A stretch of DNA of 64,000 nucleotides, taken from positions 1 to 64,000 of the forward strand of contig NZ_MLFS01000006.1 of the NCBI RefSeq assembly GCF_002095485.1, given 5' to 3'. The first letter of the stretch is position 1. Each line of letters starts with the position of its first letter. A model generated the notes under the pieces. It had not been told where the DNA came from and ran no database searches. It saw only the letters and a program-made list of their open reading frames with translations. The translations under genes were made by a program, and so were the position numbers. This DNA is from Pantoea wallisii. GTDB taxonomy: Bacteria; Pseudomonadota; Gammaproteobacteria; Enterobacterales; Enterobacteriaceae. Positions 9,200-21,182 of this stretch are shown here, in pieces.

Positions 9200-10573
9200 T
9201 CACTTTAAACGCTGCTTCGCTTCATCAATGGCCAGCGCCACCTGCTGTGGTGCAACTCCGCCACGCGCATTACGTTTATCCAGGCAGGATTGCAGCGACA
9301 GGATTGGATAAACATCCTCTTCAATCACCGAACTGAACTGCTTAAACTGGGTAAGACTCAGCGCCTCCAGCGCGCTACCCTGGCGGATAGCCTCCACCAC
9401 CACTTCACCAACAATATGGTGCGCTTCGCGGAACGGTACGCCTTTAGCGACCAGATAATCGGCCAGCTCGGTTGAGTTGGCATAGCCCTGCTCTGCCGCC
9501 TCCTGGCAGCGCGGACGCTTCACCTGCAGGCCATCCAGTACCAGTGCCGACATGTGCAGGCAGTCGAGCCAGGTATCCAGCGCGTCGAACAGTCCCTCTT
9601 TGTCTTCCTGCATATCTTTGTTATAGGCCAGCGGTAACCCTTTCAGGGTCATCATCATGCCGGTCAGCGCGCCCTGTACGCGGCCGCATTTGCCACGGAT
9701 CAACTCCAGCGCATCCGGATTTTTCTTTTGCGGCATCAGAGAGGAACCCGAGGTCACTTTGTCAGAGAGCTCAATAAAGCCCGCTTCACCGGTATTGAAG
9801 AAGATCATATCTTCCGCAAAGCGCGACAGGTGAACCATGCCGATTGAGGCATCCGACAGCAGCTCCAACACGTGATCGCGATCGGAAACGGTATCCAGAC
9901 TATTACGCGTGGCCGAAGCAAAACCTAACCAGCCCGCCAGCTGCTGACGATCAATTTCATAGGCCGTGCCGGCCAGCGCGCCGCAGCCCAACGGACTGAC
10001 ATCAAGGCGCTTCAGCGTATCCTGCAGGCGGCTCTCATCACGCGCCAGCATCTCCACGTAAGCCAGGCACCAGTGCGCAAACGTCACCGGCTGCGCACGT
10101 TGCAGGTGGGTATAGCCCGGCATAACGGCATCCTGATTTGCTTCGGCCGTTGCCACCAGCGCCGATTGCAGTTCACGCGTTGCCTCCAGCAGCAGCGCAA
10201 CCTGCTCTTTGCACCACAGTTTGAGGTCAGTCGCGACCTGATCGTTACGGCTGCGGCCGGTGTGCAGTTTCTTGCCCAGCGCGCCCACTTTCTCGATCAA
10301 TTTGCTCTCTACCCAGCTGTGAATATCTTCCGCATCGCTTTGCAGAATCTGCTGTGGGTTAGCACGTACATCCGCCAGCAGCGCGTTCAGTGCCGTTTCC
10401 AGCTGCTGCTGCTCTTCGCTGCTCAGGACATTGACCGTGACCAGCGCTTTTGACCAGGCGACAGAGCCAATGATGTCCTGCTCCGCCAGGCGATAGTCAA
10501 AACGCAGTGAATCGTTGAACTGTTTGAACCGTTGGTCTGCTGCCTGCGAAAAACGTCCGCCCCAAAGTGCCAT
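9200..10573 (-). CDS. argH: Argininosuccinate lyase ArgH
   Basis: Last step of arginine synthesis: splits argininosuccinate into arginine and fumarate. The 457-aa product has the fumarase/aspartase superfamily signature [11 protein letters not shown] and the THLQRAQP segment with the catalytic histidine region. Start at 10573 (MALWGGRF) agrees with E. coli ArgH and is preceded by AGGAG; a nine-codon upstream extension is not supported. Last gene of the argCBGH operon, separated from argG by a stem-loop. Confidence 0.96.
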   Translation of the reverse strand: MALWGGRFSQAADQRFKQFNDSLRFDYRLAEQDIIGSVAWSKALVTVNVLSSEEQQQLETALNALLADVRANPQQILQSDAEDIHSWVESKLIEKVGALGKKLHTGRSRNDQVATDLKLWCKEQVALLLEATRELQSALVATAEANQDAVMPGYTHLQRAQPVTFAHWCLAYVEMLARDESRLQDTLKRLDVSPLGCGALAGTAYEIDRQQLAGWLGFASATRNSLDTVSDRDHVLELLSDASIGMVHLSRFAEDMIFFNTGEAGFIELSDKVTSGSSLMPQKKNPDALELIRGKCGRVQGALTGMMMTLKGLPLAYNKDMQEDKEGLFDALDTWLDCLHMSALVLDGLQVKRPRCQEAAEQGYANSTELADYLVAKGVPFREAHHIVGEVVVEAIRQGSALEALSLTQFKQFSSVIEEDVYPILSLQSCLDKRNARGGVAPQQVALAIDEAKQRLK

Positions 10574-10599
10574 CTGCTTACTCCTGAATCTGTTAAACA

Positions 10600-10622
10600 A
10601 AGGGCGGCCCGCAGCCGCCCTT
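10600..10622 (-). terminator. Stem-loop between argG and argH
   Basis: AAGGGCGGC and GCCGCCCTT form a nine-pair stem with a short loop in the 70-base argG-argH gap. On the minus strand it is followed by TGTTTAA, a poor U tract. It may reduce read-through to argH or protect upstream mRNA; full termination seems unlikely inside an operon. Confidence 0.5.
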
Positions 10623-10643
10623 GCAAAATGTAGTGCTGCGGTA

Positions 10644-11860
10644 TTATTTCTTCTGCTCGTTCAGCGCACGGATACGTGAAGAGAGCGAGAAGAGACGGAT
10701 AAAGCCGCCAGCGTGACGGTGATCGTAAACTTCATCCTCGCCAAAGGTCGCGAACTCTTCAGAGTAGAGGCTGTTGGCCGATCTCTTCTGAATCGCCGTG
10801 GCATGCCCTTTGTACAGCTGCAGCACTACTTCACCGTTCACCAGCTCAGCCAGTGACGCTGCCGCCGCCTGGATGGATTGACGCAGCGGCGCGAACCAGC
10901 GGCCGTCATACACCACGTAAGACATCTCCTGGCCCAGCTGCTCGCGCCATTTGAAGCTATCGCGATCCAGTACCAGCTGCTCAACCGCACGCAGCGCGTT
11001 CACCATGATGGTGCCGCCCGGGGTCTCGTAACAGCCGCGTGATTTGATGCCAACCAGACGGTTTTCCACGATATCGATACGGCCAACACCATGCTTTGCA
11101 CCCAGCACGTTGAGTTTTTCCAGACACTGGAACGGGCTTAGCTGCTCGCCGTTTACCGCCACGACGCGGCCTTTTTCCACGGTCACGGTGACATTCTCTG
11201 GCTGATCCGGCGCTTCCTGCGGATCAACGGTCCACACCCAGCAATCTTTGTTTGGCGCATTCCATGGGCTCTCCAGCACGCCACCTCGGTGGAGATGTGC
11301 CAGGCGTTCTCATCACGGCTGTAGATTTTTTCCAGCGATGCCGTGGTCGGGATGTCGCGCGCTTTCAGGTAGTCCAGCAGCGCTTCACGCGAACGCAGAT
11401 CCCATTCACGCCATGGCGCGACCACTTTCAGCTGTGGCGCCAGCGCGGTATAGGTGGTTTCGAAACGCACCTGATCGTTACCTTTACCGGTCGCGCCGTG
11501 ACACAACGCATCAGCACCCACTTTCAGCGCCAGCTCAACCTGCGCTTTGGCGATGATAGGACGTGCCATTGAGGTACCCAGCAGATAGGTGCCTTCGTAC
11601 AGCGCGCCGGTCTGCAGCACCGGGTAAACATATTCGCTGATGAACTCTTCGCGCAGATCCACTACGTGACATTCAGACGCACCGGACTGCAGCGCTTTCT
11701 TCTCCACGCCTTCCAGATCGGCCGGGTCCTGACCGATATTGGCGACAAACGCCACCACTTCACAGCCGCCGTAGTTCTCTTTCAGCCATGGAATGATGGC
11801 CGAAGTATCCAGACCGCCGGAGTAGGCCAGAACGATTTTTTTGATGTTTTGCGTGCTCAT
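10644..11860 (-). pseudogene. argG: Argininosuccinate synthase ArgG, interrupted by a one-base deletion
   Basis: ArgG joins citrulline and aspartate with ATP to give argininosuccinate. The first part (11860 down to about 11285) reads correctly with the ATP loop AYSGGLDTS and ends in AWHISTE; the second continues in another frame from about 11279 with [13 protein letters not shown] to the normal C-terminus. Restoring one C on the plus strand at 11284-11285 (CC to CCC) rejoins the two into about 405 aa with the expected GGVLESP sequence. The gene is otherwise complete, including its start at 11860, so this is either a recent null mutation or, more likely, a sequence error. It lies between argB and argH, unlike E. 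coli where argG is elsewhere. Confidence 0.92.
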
Positions 11861-11874
11861 GTCGTAATCCTTGA

Positions 11875-12651
11875 TTATGCGAGAATCCGGGTGCCAATCG
11901 ACACGCCGTTGAAAAGGGTTGGCAGTTGTTCAGCATGACGCCAGCTGGCGATATCGACCGGGCGGCCCAGCGTACGCGCCGCATCAAGCGCCGCATTCAC
12001 TTTTACAATCATGCCATCGGTAATGATGCCCTGCGCGATGAGCTGTTCCGCTTTCGCCGCCGTCATCTCCGCGATGCGCTGGCCTTTACCGTCCAGAATG
12101 CCGCTCACGTCAGACAGCAGCACCAGATCGGCACCGATGGTTGCCGCCAGCGCGGTAGCGGCCTGATCGGCATTCACATTCATCAGTTCACCGCTGTCGG
12201 TGATACCGATTGAGCTGACCACCGGCATATAGCCTGCGTCCAGCAGCGTATTCAGCAGCTGCGGATTGCCCGGCGTGGCATTGCCCACGTGGCCCAGTTC
12301 AGCATCGAACTGCTCAACATTCACCAGGCCGGCATCACCCAGGCATAAACCCACTGCGCCGATGCCATATTTTTTCGCCCACGCCAGCAACGTTTTATTG
12401 GCGGTTCCTGCTAAGGCACCGGTAATAATGTCAATCTGATCGGCAGGCGTCACGCGTAAGCCGTTCTTCTTTTGTACCGGCAGCGCGAGCTTTTTCATTA
12501 GCTCATCCACCAGGCAGCCACCGCCGTGCACGATGATCAGCGGACGCTGATGGGCATTGCGATACGCCAGCAGGGCATCGAACAGACGGGCCAGCGCTTC
12601 TTCACTGTCCAGCAGTACGCCACCCAGCTTAATGATCAAAGGATTGCTCAT
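11875..12651 (-). CDS. argB: Acetylglutamate kinase ArgB
   Basis: Second step of the linear arginine pathway, phosphorylating N-acetyl-L-glutamate. The 258-aa product, the same length as E. coli ArgB, has the amino-acid kinase signatures: KLGGVLLD near the N-terminus, the glycine-rich IVHGGG and the C-terminal [12 protein letters not shown]. It begins 17 bases after argC and is followed 14 bases later by argG, so the operon is tightly packed. Confidence 0.96.
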   Translation of the reverse strand: MSNPLIIKLGGVLLDSEEALARLFDALLAYRNAHQRPLIIVHGGGCLVDELMKKLALPVQKKNGLRVTPADQIDIITGALAGTANKTLLAWAKKYGIGAVGLCLGDAGLVNVEQFDAELGHVGNATPGNPQLLNTLLDAGYMPVVSSIGITDSGELMNVNADQAATALAATIGADLVLLSDVSGILDGKGQRIAEMTAAKAEQLIAQGIITDGMIVKVNAALDAARTLGRPVDIASWRHAEQLPTLFNGVSIGTRILA

Positions 12652-12668
12652 GGTTACTTATCCGTCCG

Positions 12669-13673
12669 TTAAATCAGAGACAGCGTTTCGGGGAAACCGA
12701 AACGAATATTCAGGCACTGAACCGCCTGCGACGATGCGCCCTTCAGCAGGTTATCTTCGGCAGCGACCACAATCAGATGTTCGTCCTGCACGGCAAAACC
12801 GATGTCGCAGAACGGCAGGCCGACCACCGCTTTCAGCGCAGGTACGCCTGTGTCATACAGACGCACCAGCGGCTTGTCGTCATAAGCACGATGGAACGCG
12901 GCCGCAACGTCCTGCCGGGTAACGCCCGCTTTCAGGCGGCAGGTGATAGTTTCCAGAATACCGCGCGGGAAATTACCGAGGTGCGGGGTGAAAATCACCG
13001 GCGTTCCCAGGTGAGCGACGATCTCCGGATGGTGACGGTGGTTAAAGATGCCGTAAGGCTGCAGGCTCACTTCACAGAAGCTGGTGGTAACGCTGGCTTT
13101 ACGTCCGGCGCCGCTTACGCCGCTGGTAGCGTTAATCACCGGCCACTGTGCATCGTTAAGCAGATCGCCTTCAATCAAAGGCTTGAGCGCCAGCTGAGCG
13201 GCCGTCGGATAGCAACCCGGCACCGCCACCAGCTGCGCCTCTTTAATCTTATCGTGGTTCCACTCGGCAAGACCGTAAACGGCTTTATCCAGCCACGCCT
13301 GATGCTGATGGCTGAAACCGTAATAGTGAGTGTAGAAGCCGTCATCGTTCACGCGGAACGCGCCGGAGAGATCAAACACTACACATCCGGCTTCAAGGAA
13401 TTGCGGCGCTAAATCGTGGCTGACTTCGTGTGCCGTGGCGAGAAAGACCACATCGACTTTATCTGCCCACTCTGCCGCATCGCTCAGCGGCTGCAGCGGC
13501 AGATCAACCATGCCTTTCAGCTGTGGATGCAGATCAGAAAGTAATTTTCCGGCATCCGGGCTTTGCGCTGAAACCGCCAAAGCGGTTATGTTCATATGCG
13601 GATGGCGATTCAGGTAAGTGGCAAGCTCTACGCCAGCATAACCACTGGCACCAACGATCAGCGTATTCAACAT
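12669..13673 (-). CDS. argC: N-acetyl-gamma-glutamyl-phosphate reductase ArgC
   Basis: Third step of arginine synthesis, reducing the acyl phosphate with NADPH. The 334-aa product shows the nucleotide fold [11 protein letters not shown] at residue 8 and the active-site cysteine in [17 protein letters not shown]. The frame is open 62 codons further upstream, but this would run through the argE-argC operator region; similarity begins at MLNTLIVG, so 13673 is the start. First gene of argCBGH, divergent from argE, and controlled by the ARG boxes in between. Confidence 0.96.
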   Translation of the reverse strand: MLNTLIVGASGYAGVELATYLNRHPHMNITALAVSAQSPDAGKLLSDLHPQLKGMVDLPLQPLSDAAEWADKVDVVFLATAHEVSHDLAPQFLEAGCVVFDLSGAFRVNDDGFYTHYYGFSHQHQAWLDKAVYGLAEWNHDKIKEAQLVAVPGCYPTAAQLALKPLIEGDLLNDAQWPVINATSGVSGAGRKASVTTSFCEVSLQPYGIFNHRHHPEIVAHLGTPVIFTPHLGNFPRGILETITCRLKAGVTRQDVAAAFHRAYDDKPLVRLYDTGVPALKAVVGLPFCDIGFAVQDEHLIVVAAEDNLLKGASSQAVQCLNIRFGFPETLSLI

Positions 13674-13776
13674 CAGGCTGTATACCTTATTACAGTCACA
13701 CGTATCGGGTCGCGGCCTTGCCCCGTTGCCCACGATGCCGTTTGCACACTTTTTCAGTTCACATGCAGACGACGTT

Positions 13777-13815
13777 AATGTATTTTTATTCACTATTAAT
13801 GCATGAATATTGATA
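13777..13815. promoter_or_regulatory. Pair of ARG boxes (ArgR operator)
   Basis: Two 18-base imperfect palindromes, AATGTATTTTTATTCACT (13777-13794) and AATGCATGAATATTGATA (13798-13815), lie three bases apart. This is the tandem spacing bound by hexameric ArgR with arginine. They lie between divergent argE and argC and would repress both. Confidence 0.88.
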
Positions 13816-13840
13816 CATCCTAACCCAAGGACCGTCAACA

Positions 13841-14989
13841 GTGAAGTCAAAAATTCCACCTTTTATCGAACTCTACCGCCAGCTGATTGCCACACCGTCA
13901 ATCAGCGCTACCGACAGCGCGCTGGATCAGAGCAATGAAACTTTAATCAATTTGCTGGCGGGCTGGTTCCGCGATCTTGGCTTTAGCGTAGAAGTGCAGC
14001 CGGTACCGGGCACCCGGCATAAATTCAACATGCTGGCGCGCAGCGGCGACGGTGCCGGCGGCCTGCTGCTGGCTGGCCATACCGATACCGTGCCCTATGA
14101 TGATGGCCGCTGGACGCGCGATCCTTTTACCCTGACCGAGCACGACAACAAGCTCTACGGCCTGGGCACTGCCGATATGAAAGGTTTCTTCGCTTTTATT
14201 CTGGATGCGATGCGTGATGTTGACGTGAAGACGCTGAGTAAACCGCTGTACATTCTCGCCACGGCGGACGAAGAGACCACCATGGCGGGCGCGAAGTACT
14301 TTTCAGAATCGACCCAACTCCGCCCGGACTGCGCCATTATCGGTGAGCCGACCTCGCTGAAGCCGGTGCGCGCGCATAAAGGCCACCTGTCGCATGCGAT
14401 TCGTATACAGGGCCAGTCTGGTCACTCCAGCGATCCCGCACGCGGCGTGAACGCGATTGAACTGATGCATGAGTCGATCACCCATCTGATGCAGCTGCGT
14501 AACACGCTGAAAGAGCGCTACCACCACGACGGTTTCGCCATTCCTTACCCGACCATGAACTTTGGCCATATTCACGGCGGGGATGCTGCAAACCGCATCT
14601 GTGCCTGCTGCGAACTGCACATGGATATCCGTCCGCTGCCAGGTTTAACCCTGAGCGATCTGGACGGCTTACTCAACGAAGCGCTGGAACCGGTTAGCGC
14701 ACGCTGGCCGGGGCGATTAACTGTAGGCGAGCTGCATCCACCGATTCCGGGTTACGAGTGCCCGGCCGATCACGAACTGGTGAAAGTCGTAGAGAAATTG
14801 CTGGGCGTGCCGACGGAGGTAGTGAACTACTGCACCGAAGCGCCCTTTATCCAGCAGTTGTGTCCGACGCTGGTATTAGGGCCAGGTTCCATTAATCAGG
14901 CACACCAACCTGATGAGTTTATTGATACTGCATTTATCAAGCCGACCCATGCGCTTATCACGCAGGTTGTGCAGCATTTCTGCCACTGA
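13841..14989 (+). CDS. argE: Acetylornithine deacetylase ArgE
   Basis: Zinc enzyme of the M20 peptidase family that releases ornithine from N-acetylornithine. The 382-aa product shows the metal-site segments [10 protein letters not shown] (about residue 76) and [13 protein letters not shown], the catalytic EE pair in [10 protein letters not shown] and the later GHSSDPARG. The start is a GTG at 13841, matching the first residue of E. coli ArgE; no ATG lies nearby in frame. Divergent from argCBGH and sharing its operator. Confidence 0.95.
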   Translation: MKSKIPPFIELYRQLIATPSISATDSALDQSNETLINLLAGWFRDLGFSVEVQPVPGTRHKFNMLARSGDGAGGLLLAGHTDTVPYDDGRWTRDPFTLTEHDNKLYGLGTADMKGFFAFILDAMRDVDVKTLSKPLYILATADEETTMAGAKYFSESTQLRPDCAIIGEPTSLKPVRAHKGHLSHAIRIQGQSGHSSDPARGVNAIELMHESITHLMQLRNTLKERYHHDGFAIPYPTMNFGHIHGGDAANRICACCELHMDIRPLPGLTLSDLDGLLNEALEPVSARWPGRLTVGELHPPIPGYECPADHELVKVVEKLLGVPTEVVNYCTEAPFIQQLCPTLVLGPGSINQAHQPDEFIDTAFIKPTHALITQVVQHFCH

Positions 14990-15001
14990 TAAATAACAGA
15001 T

Positions 15002-15035
15002 GGGGCATTTCACTGTTAAATCAGCAAAATGCCCC
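15002..15035. other. Stem-loop after argE
   Basis: GGGGCATTT and AAATGCCCC pair across a 16-base loop in the argE-ppc gap. No clear T tract follows on the plus strand (GTCATTATC), so it may be a weak terminator or an mRNA-end structure. The rest of the gap to 15235 should hold the ppc promoter; I could not fix its boxes. Confidence 0.5.
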
Positions 15036-15235
15036 GTCATTATCCGGGATTTGATAATAAGAATAACTTATCCCGCTTCCCGTTCAGTAAATTCTTTGAA
15101 TTTCCGTCAGTTAGCAACCTATTAGCGCTAATTTAAGTCAATTGACGAACCGGAAGAACCGTGGCTAGATAAAAGACGATGTTATGCCCGTTGGGTATAG
15201 GTTGATTAAAAAGACGATAAGGGTGTCAGGGTCAC

Positions 15236-17887
15236 ATGAACGAACAATATTCCGCAATGCGAAGTAATGTCAGTATGCTCGGCAAACTGCTCGGGGATAC
15301 GATAAAGGATGCACTGGGAGAGAACATCCTCGATCGGGTGGAGACCATCCGCAAACTCTCTAAGTCATCCCGTGCAGGCAATGACACTCATCGTAAGGAG
15401 CTGCTCTCCACGCTGCAAAACCTCTCGAATGACGAGCTGCTACCGGTTGCGCGCGCCTTTAGCCAGTTCCTTAACCTGACCAACGTGGCTGAACAGTATC
15501 AAACCATCTCCCGCAGCGGCGACGGCGCTAACCACCCGGAATTGCTGAAAAAGACCTTTGAGCGCCTGCAGCAGCAGAGCGACCTCAGTGAACCGGCGAT
15601 TCGCAAGGCGATTGAGGAGCTGTCGCTGGAGCTGGTGCTGACCGCGCATCCAACCGAGATCACCCGTCGCACGCTGATTCACAAGCTGGGTGAAGTAAAC
15701 AGCTGCCTGAAGCAGCTCGACCACAGCGACATCTCCGATTACGAACGCAATCAGGTTATGCGCCGTCTGCGCCAGCTGGTGGCGCAGGCGTGGCACACCG
15801 ATGAGATCCGTAAATACCGTCCAACGCCGGTAGATGAAGCCAAATGGGGCTTTGCGGTGGTGGAGAACAGCCTGTGGGAGGGCGTACCGGCATTCCTGCG
15901 TGAATTAAATCAGCAGGTGGAAGAGACCTTTGGGATTCAGCTGCCGGTGGATTTCGTGCCGATCAAATTTACGTCGTGGATGGGCGGCGACCGCGACGGC
16001 AACCCGAATGTGACGGCGCCGATTACCCGCCACGTGATGCAATTAAGCCGCTGGAAAGCCGCCGATCTCTTCCTGCGCGATATCGGCGTGCTGGTATCTG
16101 AGCTGTCGATGTCGGAGTGCAGCGATGAAGTCCGCGAACTGTGTGGCGATCCAGAGGCGATTGAGCCTTATCGCGTGATCCTGAAGCGTCTGCGCAGCCA
16201 GCTGACGAATACCCAGACCTACCTTGAACGTCGTCTGAAAGGTGAGCGCCTGCCGCGTCCGGCCGATCTGCTGGTCTCTAACGATCAGCTCTGGCAGCCG
16301 CTGTTTGCCATCTACCAGTCGCTGCAGCAGTGCGGCATGGGCATCATTGCCAATGGCCAGCTGCTGGATACGCTGCGCCGCGTGAAGTGCTTTGGCGTGC
16401 CGCTGGTGCGTATTGATATTCGTCAGGAGAGCACGCGCCACACCGAAGCGATTGCTGAAGTGACGCGCTACCTCGGCCTGGGGGATTATGAGAGTTGGTC
16501 AGAAGCGGACAAACAGGCGTTCCTGATCCGTGAGCTGAACTCCAAACGTCCGCTGCTGCCGCGCCAGTGGGAGCCGAGCGACAATACGCGTGAAGTGCTG
16601 GACACCTGCAAAGTGGCGGCAGAAGCCCCACAGGGTTCAATCGCGGCCTACGTAATCTCAATGGCGAAAACACCCTCCGACGTGCTGGCGGTGCATCTGC
16701 TGCTGAAAGAGGCCGGCATTCCTTATGCGATGCCGGTAGCGCCGCTGTTCGAAACTCTCGACGACCTGAACAACGCCAATGATGTGATGAGCCAGCTGCT
16801 GAATATTGACTGGTATCGCGGCTTTATCAACGGCAAGCAGATGGTGATGATTGGCTATTCCGACTCGGCGAAAGATGCCGGTGTGATGGCGGCCAGCTGG
16901 GCGCAGTATCAGGCGCAGGACGCGTTAATCAAAACCTGTGAAAAAGCCGGCATCACGCTGACGCTGTTCCACGGACGCGGTGGTTCAATTGGTCGCGGTG
17001 GCGCACCGGCACACGCGGCACTCCTGTCACAACCGCCAGGCAGCCTGAAGGGTGGCCTGCGCGTCACCGAACAGGGCGAGATGATTCGCTTTAAATATGG
17101 CCTGCCGGAAGTCACTATCGCCAGCCTGTCGCTCTATACCGGTGCGATTCTGGAAGCCAACCTGCTGCCACCGCCAGAGCCAAAGCGCGAGTGGCAGGAG
17201 ATCATGAATAACCTCTCATCCCACTCCTGTGCGATGTACCGCGGTTATGTGCGTGAAAATCCGGACTTCGTGCCCTACTTCCGCTCGGCAACACCGGAGC
17301 AGGAGCTGGGCAAGTTGCCGCTTGGCTCACGCCCGGCCAAACGCCGGCCAACCGGCGGCGTGGAGTCGCTGCGCGCCATTCCATGGATCTTCGCCTGGAC
17401 GCAAAACCGTCTGATGCTGCCGGCGTGGCTGGGTGCTGGCGCCGCGTTGCAGAAGGCGATGGATGAAGGCCATCAGGATCAGCTGGAAACCATGTGCAGC
17501 GAGTGGCCGTTCTTTGCCACGCGCCTCGGCATGCTGGAGATGGTGTTTGCGAAAGCGGACCTGTGGCTGGCCGAATATTACGATCAGCGCCTGGTGGATA
17601 AATCGCTGTGGCCGCTGGGCAGGCAGCTGCGTGACCAGCTGGATGCTGATATCAAAGCGGTGCTGACCATCGCTAACGATGCGCATCTGATGGCGGACCA
17701 GCCGTGGATCGCTGAATCCATCGCACTGCGTAACGTCTATACCGATCCCCTCAACGTATTACAGGCGGAGCTGCTGCATCGTGCGCGTGCGCAGGAAGCG
17801 CGCGGCGATGATGCCGATCCGCGCGTGGAGCAGGCGCTGATGGTGACTATCGCCGGTGTCGCCGCGGGCATGCGTAACACCGGTTAA
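15236..17887 (+). CDS. ppc: Phosphoenolpyruvate carboxylase
   Basis: Cytoplasmic enzyme that carboxylates PEP to oxaloacetate to refill the citric acid cycle. The 883-aa length equals the E. coli protein. Signature regions are [13 protein letters not shown] with the catalytic histidine (about residue 138), [12 protein letters not shown] (about 579) and the C-terminal MRNTG. Start at 15236 ([12 protein letters not shown]) matches the family. Divided from the following minus-strand cassette by a strong terminator. Confidence 0.97.
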   Translation: MNEQYSAMRSNVSMLGKLLGDTIKDALGENILDRVETIRKLSKSSRAGNDTHRKELLSTLQNLSNDELLPVARAFSQFLNLTNVAEQYQTISRSGDGANHPELLKKTFERLQQQSDLSEPAIRKAIEELSLELVLTAHPTEITRRTLIHKLGEVNSCLKQLDHSDISDYERNQVMRRLRQLVAQAWHTDEIRKYRPTPVDEAKWGFAVVENSLWEGVPAFLRELNQQVEETFGIQLPVDFVPIKFTSWMGGDRDGNPNVTAPITRHVMQLSRWKAADLFLRDIGVLVSELSMSECSDEVRELCGDPEAIEPYRVILKRLRSQLTNTQTYLERRLKGERLPRPADLLVSNDQLWQPLFAIYQSLQQCGMGIIANGQLLDTLRRVKCFGVPLVRIDIRQESTRHTEAIAEVTRYLGLGDYESWSEADKQAFLIRELNSKRPLLPRQWEPSDNTREVLDTCKVAAEAPQGSIAAYVISMAKTPSDVLAVHLLLKEAGIPYAMPVAPLFETLDDLNNANDVMSQLLNIDWYRGFINGKQMVMIGYSDSAKDAGVMAASWAQYQAQDALIKTCEKAGITLTLFHGRGGSIGRGGAPAHAALLSQPPGSLKGGLRVTEQGEMIRFKYGLPEVTIASLSLYTGAILEANLLPPPEPKREWQEIMNNLSSHSCAMYRGYVRENPDFVPYFRSATPEQELGKLPLGSRPAKRRPTGGVESLRAIPWIFAWTQNRLMLPAWLGAGAALQKAMDEGHQDQLETMCSEWPFFATRLGMLEMVFAKADLWLAEYYDQRLVDKSLWPLGRQLRDQLDADIKAVLTIANDAHLMADQPWIAESIALRNVYTDPLNVLQAELLHRARAQEARGDDADPRVEQALMVTIAGVAAGMRNTG

Positions 17888-17913
17888 CCGCGACAAGCGT
17901 GATAACAGTGATC

Positions 17914-17944
17914 AGGCCAGCCCGCACAGGGGCTGGCTTTTTTT
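17914..17944 (+). terminator. ppc terminator
   Basis: GCCAGCCC and GGGCTGGC form a stable stem with a short loop, followed by seven Ts. It directly follows ppc, and its T tract reads only in the plus direction. Confidence 0.92.
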
Positions 17945-17947
17945 ACA

Positions 17948-18829
17948 TTATGCCTGGCGCAGACGGGCCGGCTGCATCCCTTTGACGGGCTTCTGGTAGT
18001 GCCAGTGCTGGCCCATGAGTTGATCGAGTTCATCACCGATTGCGCAGGAAAAGCCGGCGGCCGGCGTCAGGGTAATTTCACCAAACCATGGCTGCCCCTG
18101 CGCGATATACCAGTCAATGCGCGCATACTCCAGCTCACCCATCAACGGCACGCTTAACGCCAGCGCCTGCTGCAGCGCAGGCCGCAGAAGATTGAGTTCT
18201 TTGCTGGTTAGGGCATTAACGTAAAACCGATGCTGCATGTTGCCGTCAAAACGGCAGTCAATCATCTGCAGTACATACCAATAAGTGTTATCCGGCTGGC
18301 GAAACAGGTGAAATTTATAGTCGGTCAGATGCGTCTGCTCGCCCACTATGCGCTGCTCAACCACCAGACGGCGCGGGATCATGCTGTAATGATGTTCGCC
18401 CGCGTGCGCAGTGTAATCAGTCTCCAGCCAGCGCTGGAAAAGCTGTTGTGCCTGCTTCAGCCCTTCATCATCCGGCACCTCATCGAAGAAGTGCACCATG
18501 CCGGCGCCGTGAGTCGATTTTACCACCGTATCTTTCAGGTGAGATTGCAAAGCCGCCAGCTCCTCAACCTTATCCAGCACGCAAACCAGCGGGATCAAAT
18601 ATTGCTGACCAATCTTCGCGCTGACGTATTCACGCACCTGATATTTATCGGCCAGCAGCGGAAACCGGGCATTGCTATAGCAGTCATAGTGTTTCCGGCA
18701 TAACGTTTTTTCATTAAACGTTTTAGGATTGCGCAGATTGGGCAATCGGCGAAAGGTTCTGCTATAAAAAATAACGTCACGCACGTGCCACGGTAAGAGT
18801 TTAAATCCTTTTTTAAGCCAGCTTTTCAT
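17948..18829 (-). CDS. ATP-grasp protein of the TupA-like family
   Basis: The 293-aa product looks like the TupA-like ATP-grasp family, named after a teichuronopeptide synthesis protein and common in surface-glycan loci. Supporting segments are the opening NPKTFNEKTLCRKHYD, the ATP-binding VVKSTHGAGMVHF (about residue 103), YKFHLF in the middle, and the magnesium-binding EITLTPAAGF near the C-terminus. ATP-grasp enzymes of this type are thought to join an amino acid or amine to a carboxyl group on a sugar; the substrate here is unknown. Its start overlaps the stop of the upstream flippase gene by four bases (ATGA), so the two are co-translated. No E. coli K-12 counterpart lies beside ppc. Confidence 0.72.
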   Translation of the reverse strand: MKSWLKKGFKLLPWHVRDVIFYSRTFRRLPNLRNPKTFNEKTLCRKHYDCYSNARFPLLADKYQVREYVSAKIGQQYLIPLVCVLDKVEELAALQSHLKDTVVKSTHGAGMVHFFDEVPDDEGLKQAQQLFQRWLETDYTAHAGEHHYSMIPRRLVVEQRIVGEQTHLTDYKFHLFRQPDNTYWYVLQMIDCRFDGNMQHRFYVNALTSKELNLLRPALQQALALSVPLMGELEYARIDWYIAQGQPWFGEITLTPAAGFSCAIGDELDQLMGQHWHYQKPVKGMQPARLRQA

Positions 18830-20100
18830 TTTCCTTTCCTTAGAGTTAAAGCAGAGTAGTGAATCTTCCGGATTGCGCCCTGTGCGAAGAGATAATTAAA
18901 CAGCGTCAGACCCAGCACCTCGGCAATAATTGTGCTGACAGCCGCGCCATAAAATCCCCACTGCCAGCTCAGCAGTGCGGTTAACGGCAGACTCAGCGCC
19001 ATGAGCAGGAGTGATTTAATTGTGAGATAGCGGTAACCTGACAGGCGAATAATATAGCGATAGGCAATCGGCCCTAATGCCGAAAAAACAGAGGCCACGG
19101 ATAATAAAATCAGCACTGGCCAGGCGTCCAGATATTGCTCGCCGTACAGAAAACTCAGCAGCGGGTATGCGCTCAATGCGAATGTCAGTGCAAAAAAAAG
19201 TGCCACGGGCAGAATAACACGATGCAGACGTGCAGCCTGGCGAGCCGCTTCCTGCTCATTTTTGCACTGGAAGATAGCGGTAAACGCTGACGTAATTAAC
19301 GCGCCGGTGACAAAGGTCCAGCTGGTGGCCAGCGAGCTGGCAACAGAGTAGAGCCCGACGGCTTTACTGCCCGCCAGCCATGCCAGCACCAGCTGCGAAA
19401 TTCGGCTGTATACCGCGACCGAAACAGAGGCGATCACCAGCGAAATCCCTGCGTGCAGCAGATAGCGGCGATAACGCTGCATGGCGCGCAGCGAAAGGCG
19501 AAACGTAAACAGCTTGCGGCTGGCGCAGTAGCGCACCAGCAGAGGCAGCAGCGTGGTCGCGATAACAGGCAGGCCGAGCCACTCCGGCGTCAGATGCAGC
19601 CATACCACACCAGAGCGCAGGGCAAACCCCAGTAATAATCCCATGCTGTTAACGATTGCATTATATTTAGATTGCAGCCGCGCGTTGTAATAGATTACGT
19701 AAATATCAAGGGTGCTGAACAGCGTGGCAACAAAGACCGCAATAAAGAAAAAGAGCGACTGCCGATCAACATGGAAATATTGCCATAGCAGCAGCGGCAG
19801 TGACAGCACGAGATAAATAATCATGCGCTGCAGCAATGTCGCGTGGATAAGTTTCATGCCGGAGCGGGGATTACGGGTAATGCGCTTAAATATAACGTTA
19901 TCGCTGCCCATCTGCGCGGCGACCTGAATAATCTGAAACAGTGCAATCGCCAGCGCCAGCTGACCAAAAAGCGCCACGCCAATATATTTAGCGACAAAAG
20001 AGGTGATGAATATCAGACCGAACAGCGAAATTAACTTCTCTGAGATCATCCATAAAGCATTGCGCAGCTTCTTGCTACGAAATAACGTGCTGAGGTTCAA
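18826..20100 (-). CDS. Polysaccharide flippase-like membrane protein (Wzx/MATE type)
   Basis: The 424-aa hydrophobic product has the length and pattern of oligosaccharide flippases of the MVF/MATE superfamily: about 12 membrane segments, an N-terminal KLRNALWMISEKLISLFGLIF helix region (21 residues, named by position 11-31), the GVALFGQLALAIALFQ segment typical of helices 1-2, and the ALGPIAYRYIIRLSGY region late in the protein. It would move lipid-linked sugars across the inner membrane. The only partner nearby is the ATP-grasp gene overlapping its stop; no polymerase or glycosyltransferase is next to it, so the substrate must be made elsewhere. Exact subfamily is uncertain. Confidence 0.72.
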   Translation of the reverse strand: MNLSTLFRSKKLRNALWMISEKLISLFGLIFITSFVAKYIGVALFGQLALAIALFQIIQVAAQMGSDNVIFKRITRNPRSGMKLIHATLLQRMIIYLVLSLPLLLWQYFHVDRQSLFFFIAVFVATLFSTLDIYVIYYNARLQSKYNAIVNSMGLLLGFALRSGVVWLHLTPEWLGLPVIATTLLPLLVRYCASRKLFTFRLSLRAMQRYRRYLLHAGISLVIASVSVAVYSRISQLVLAWLAGSKAVGLYSVASSLATSWTFVTGALITSAFTAIFQCKNEQEAARQAARLHRVILPVALFFALTFALSAYPLLSFLYGEQYLDAWPVLILLSVASVFSALGPIAYRYIIRLSGYRYLTIKSLLLMALSLPLTALLSWQWGFYGAAVSTIIAEVLGLTLFNYLFAQGAIRKIHYSALTLRKGK

Positions 20101-20207
20101 GATAGCATCCCGCCCAAATGAGTGGCGAAGATACTAAGCAGGAATGTTTACATCACACACAAGACGGGTCTGAAAATCACGTCTGAGCGGCAAGCGGAGA
20201 AAGCCGG

Positions 20208-20237
20208 GACGGGAACCGGCGTTCCCGTCTATTTTTT
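20208..20237 (+). terminator. Terminator-like stem-loop between metF and the flippase gene
   Basis: GACGGGAAC and GTTCCCGTC pair around CGGC, with TATTTTTT after the stem on the plus strand. The flanking genes both read on the minus strand, where only a short pyrimidine tract (CCCGGCTTTCT) follows, so it suits plus-strand transcripts best but may also weaken metF read-through. Confidence 0.6.
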
Positions 20238-20247
20238 GCTGCGATTT

Positions 20248-21156
<909 letters not shown>

Positions 21157-21182
21157 TCACAATCGATTAATTTGCCGCCCGT

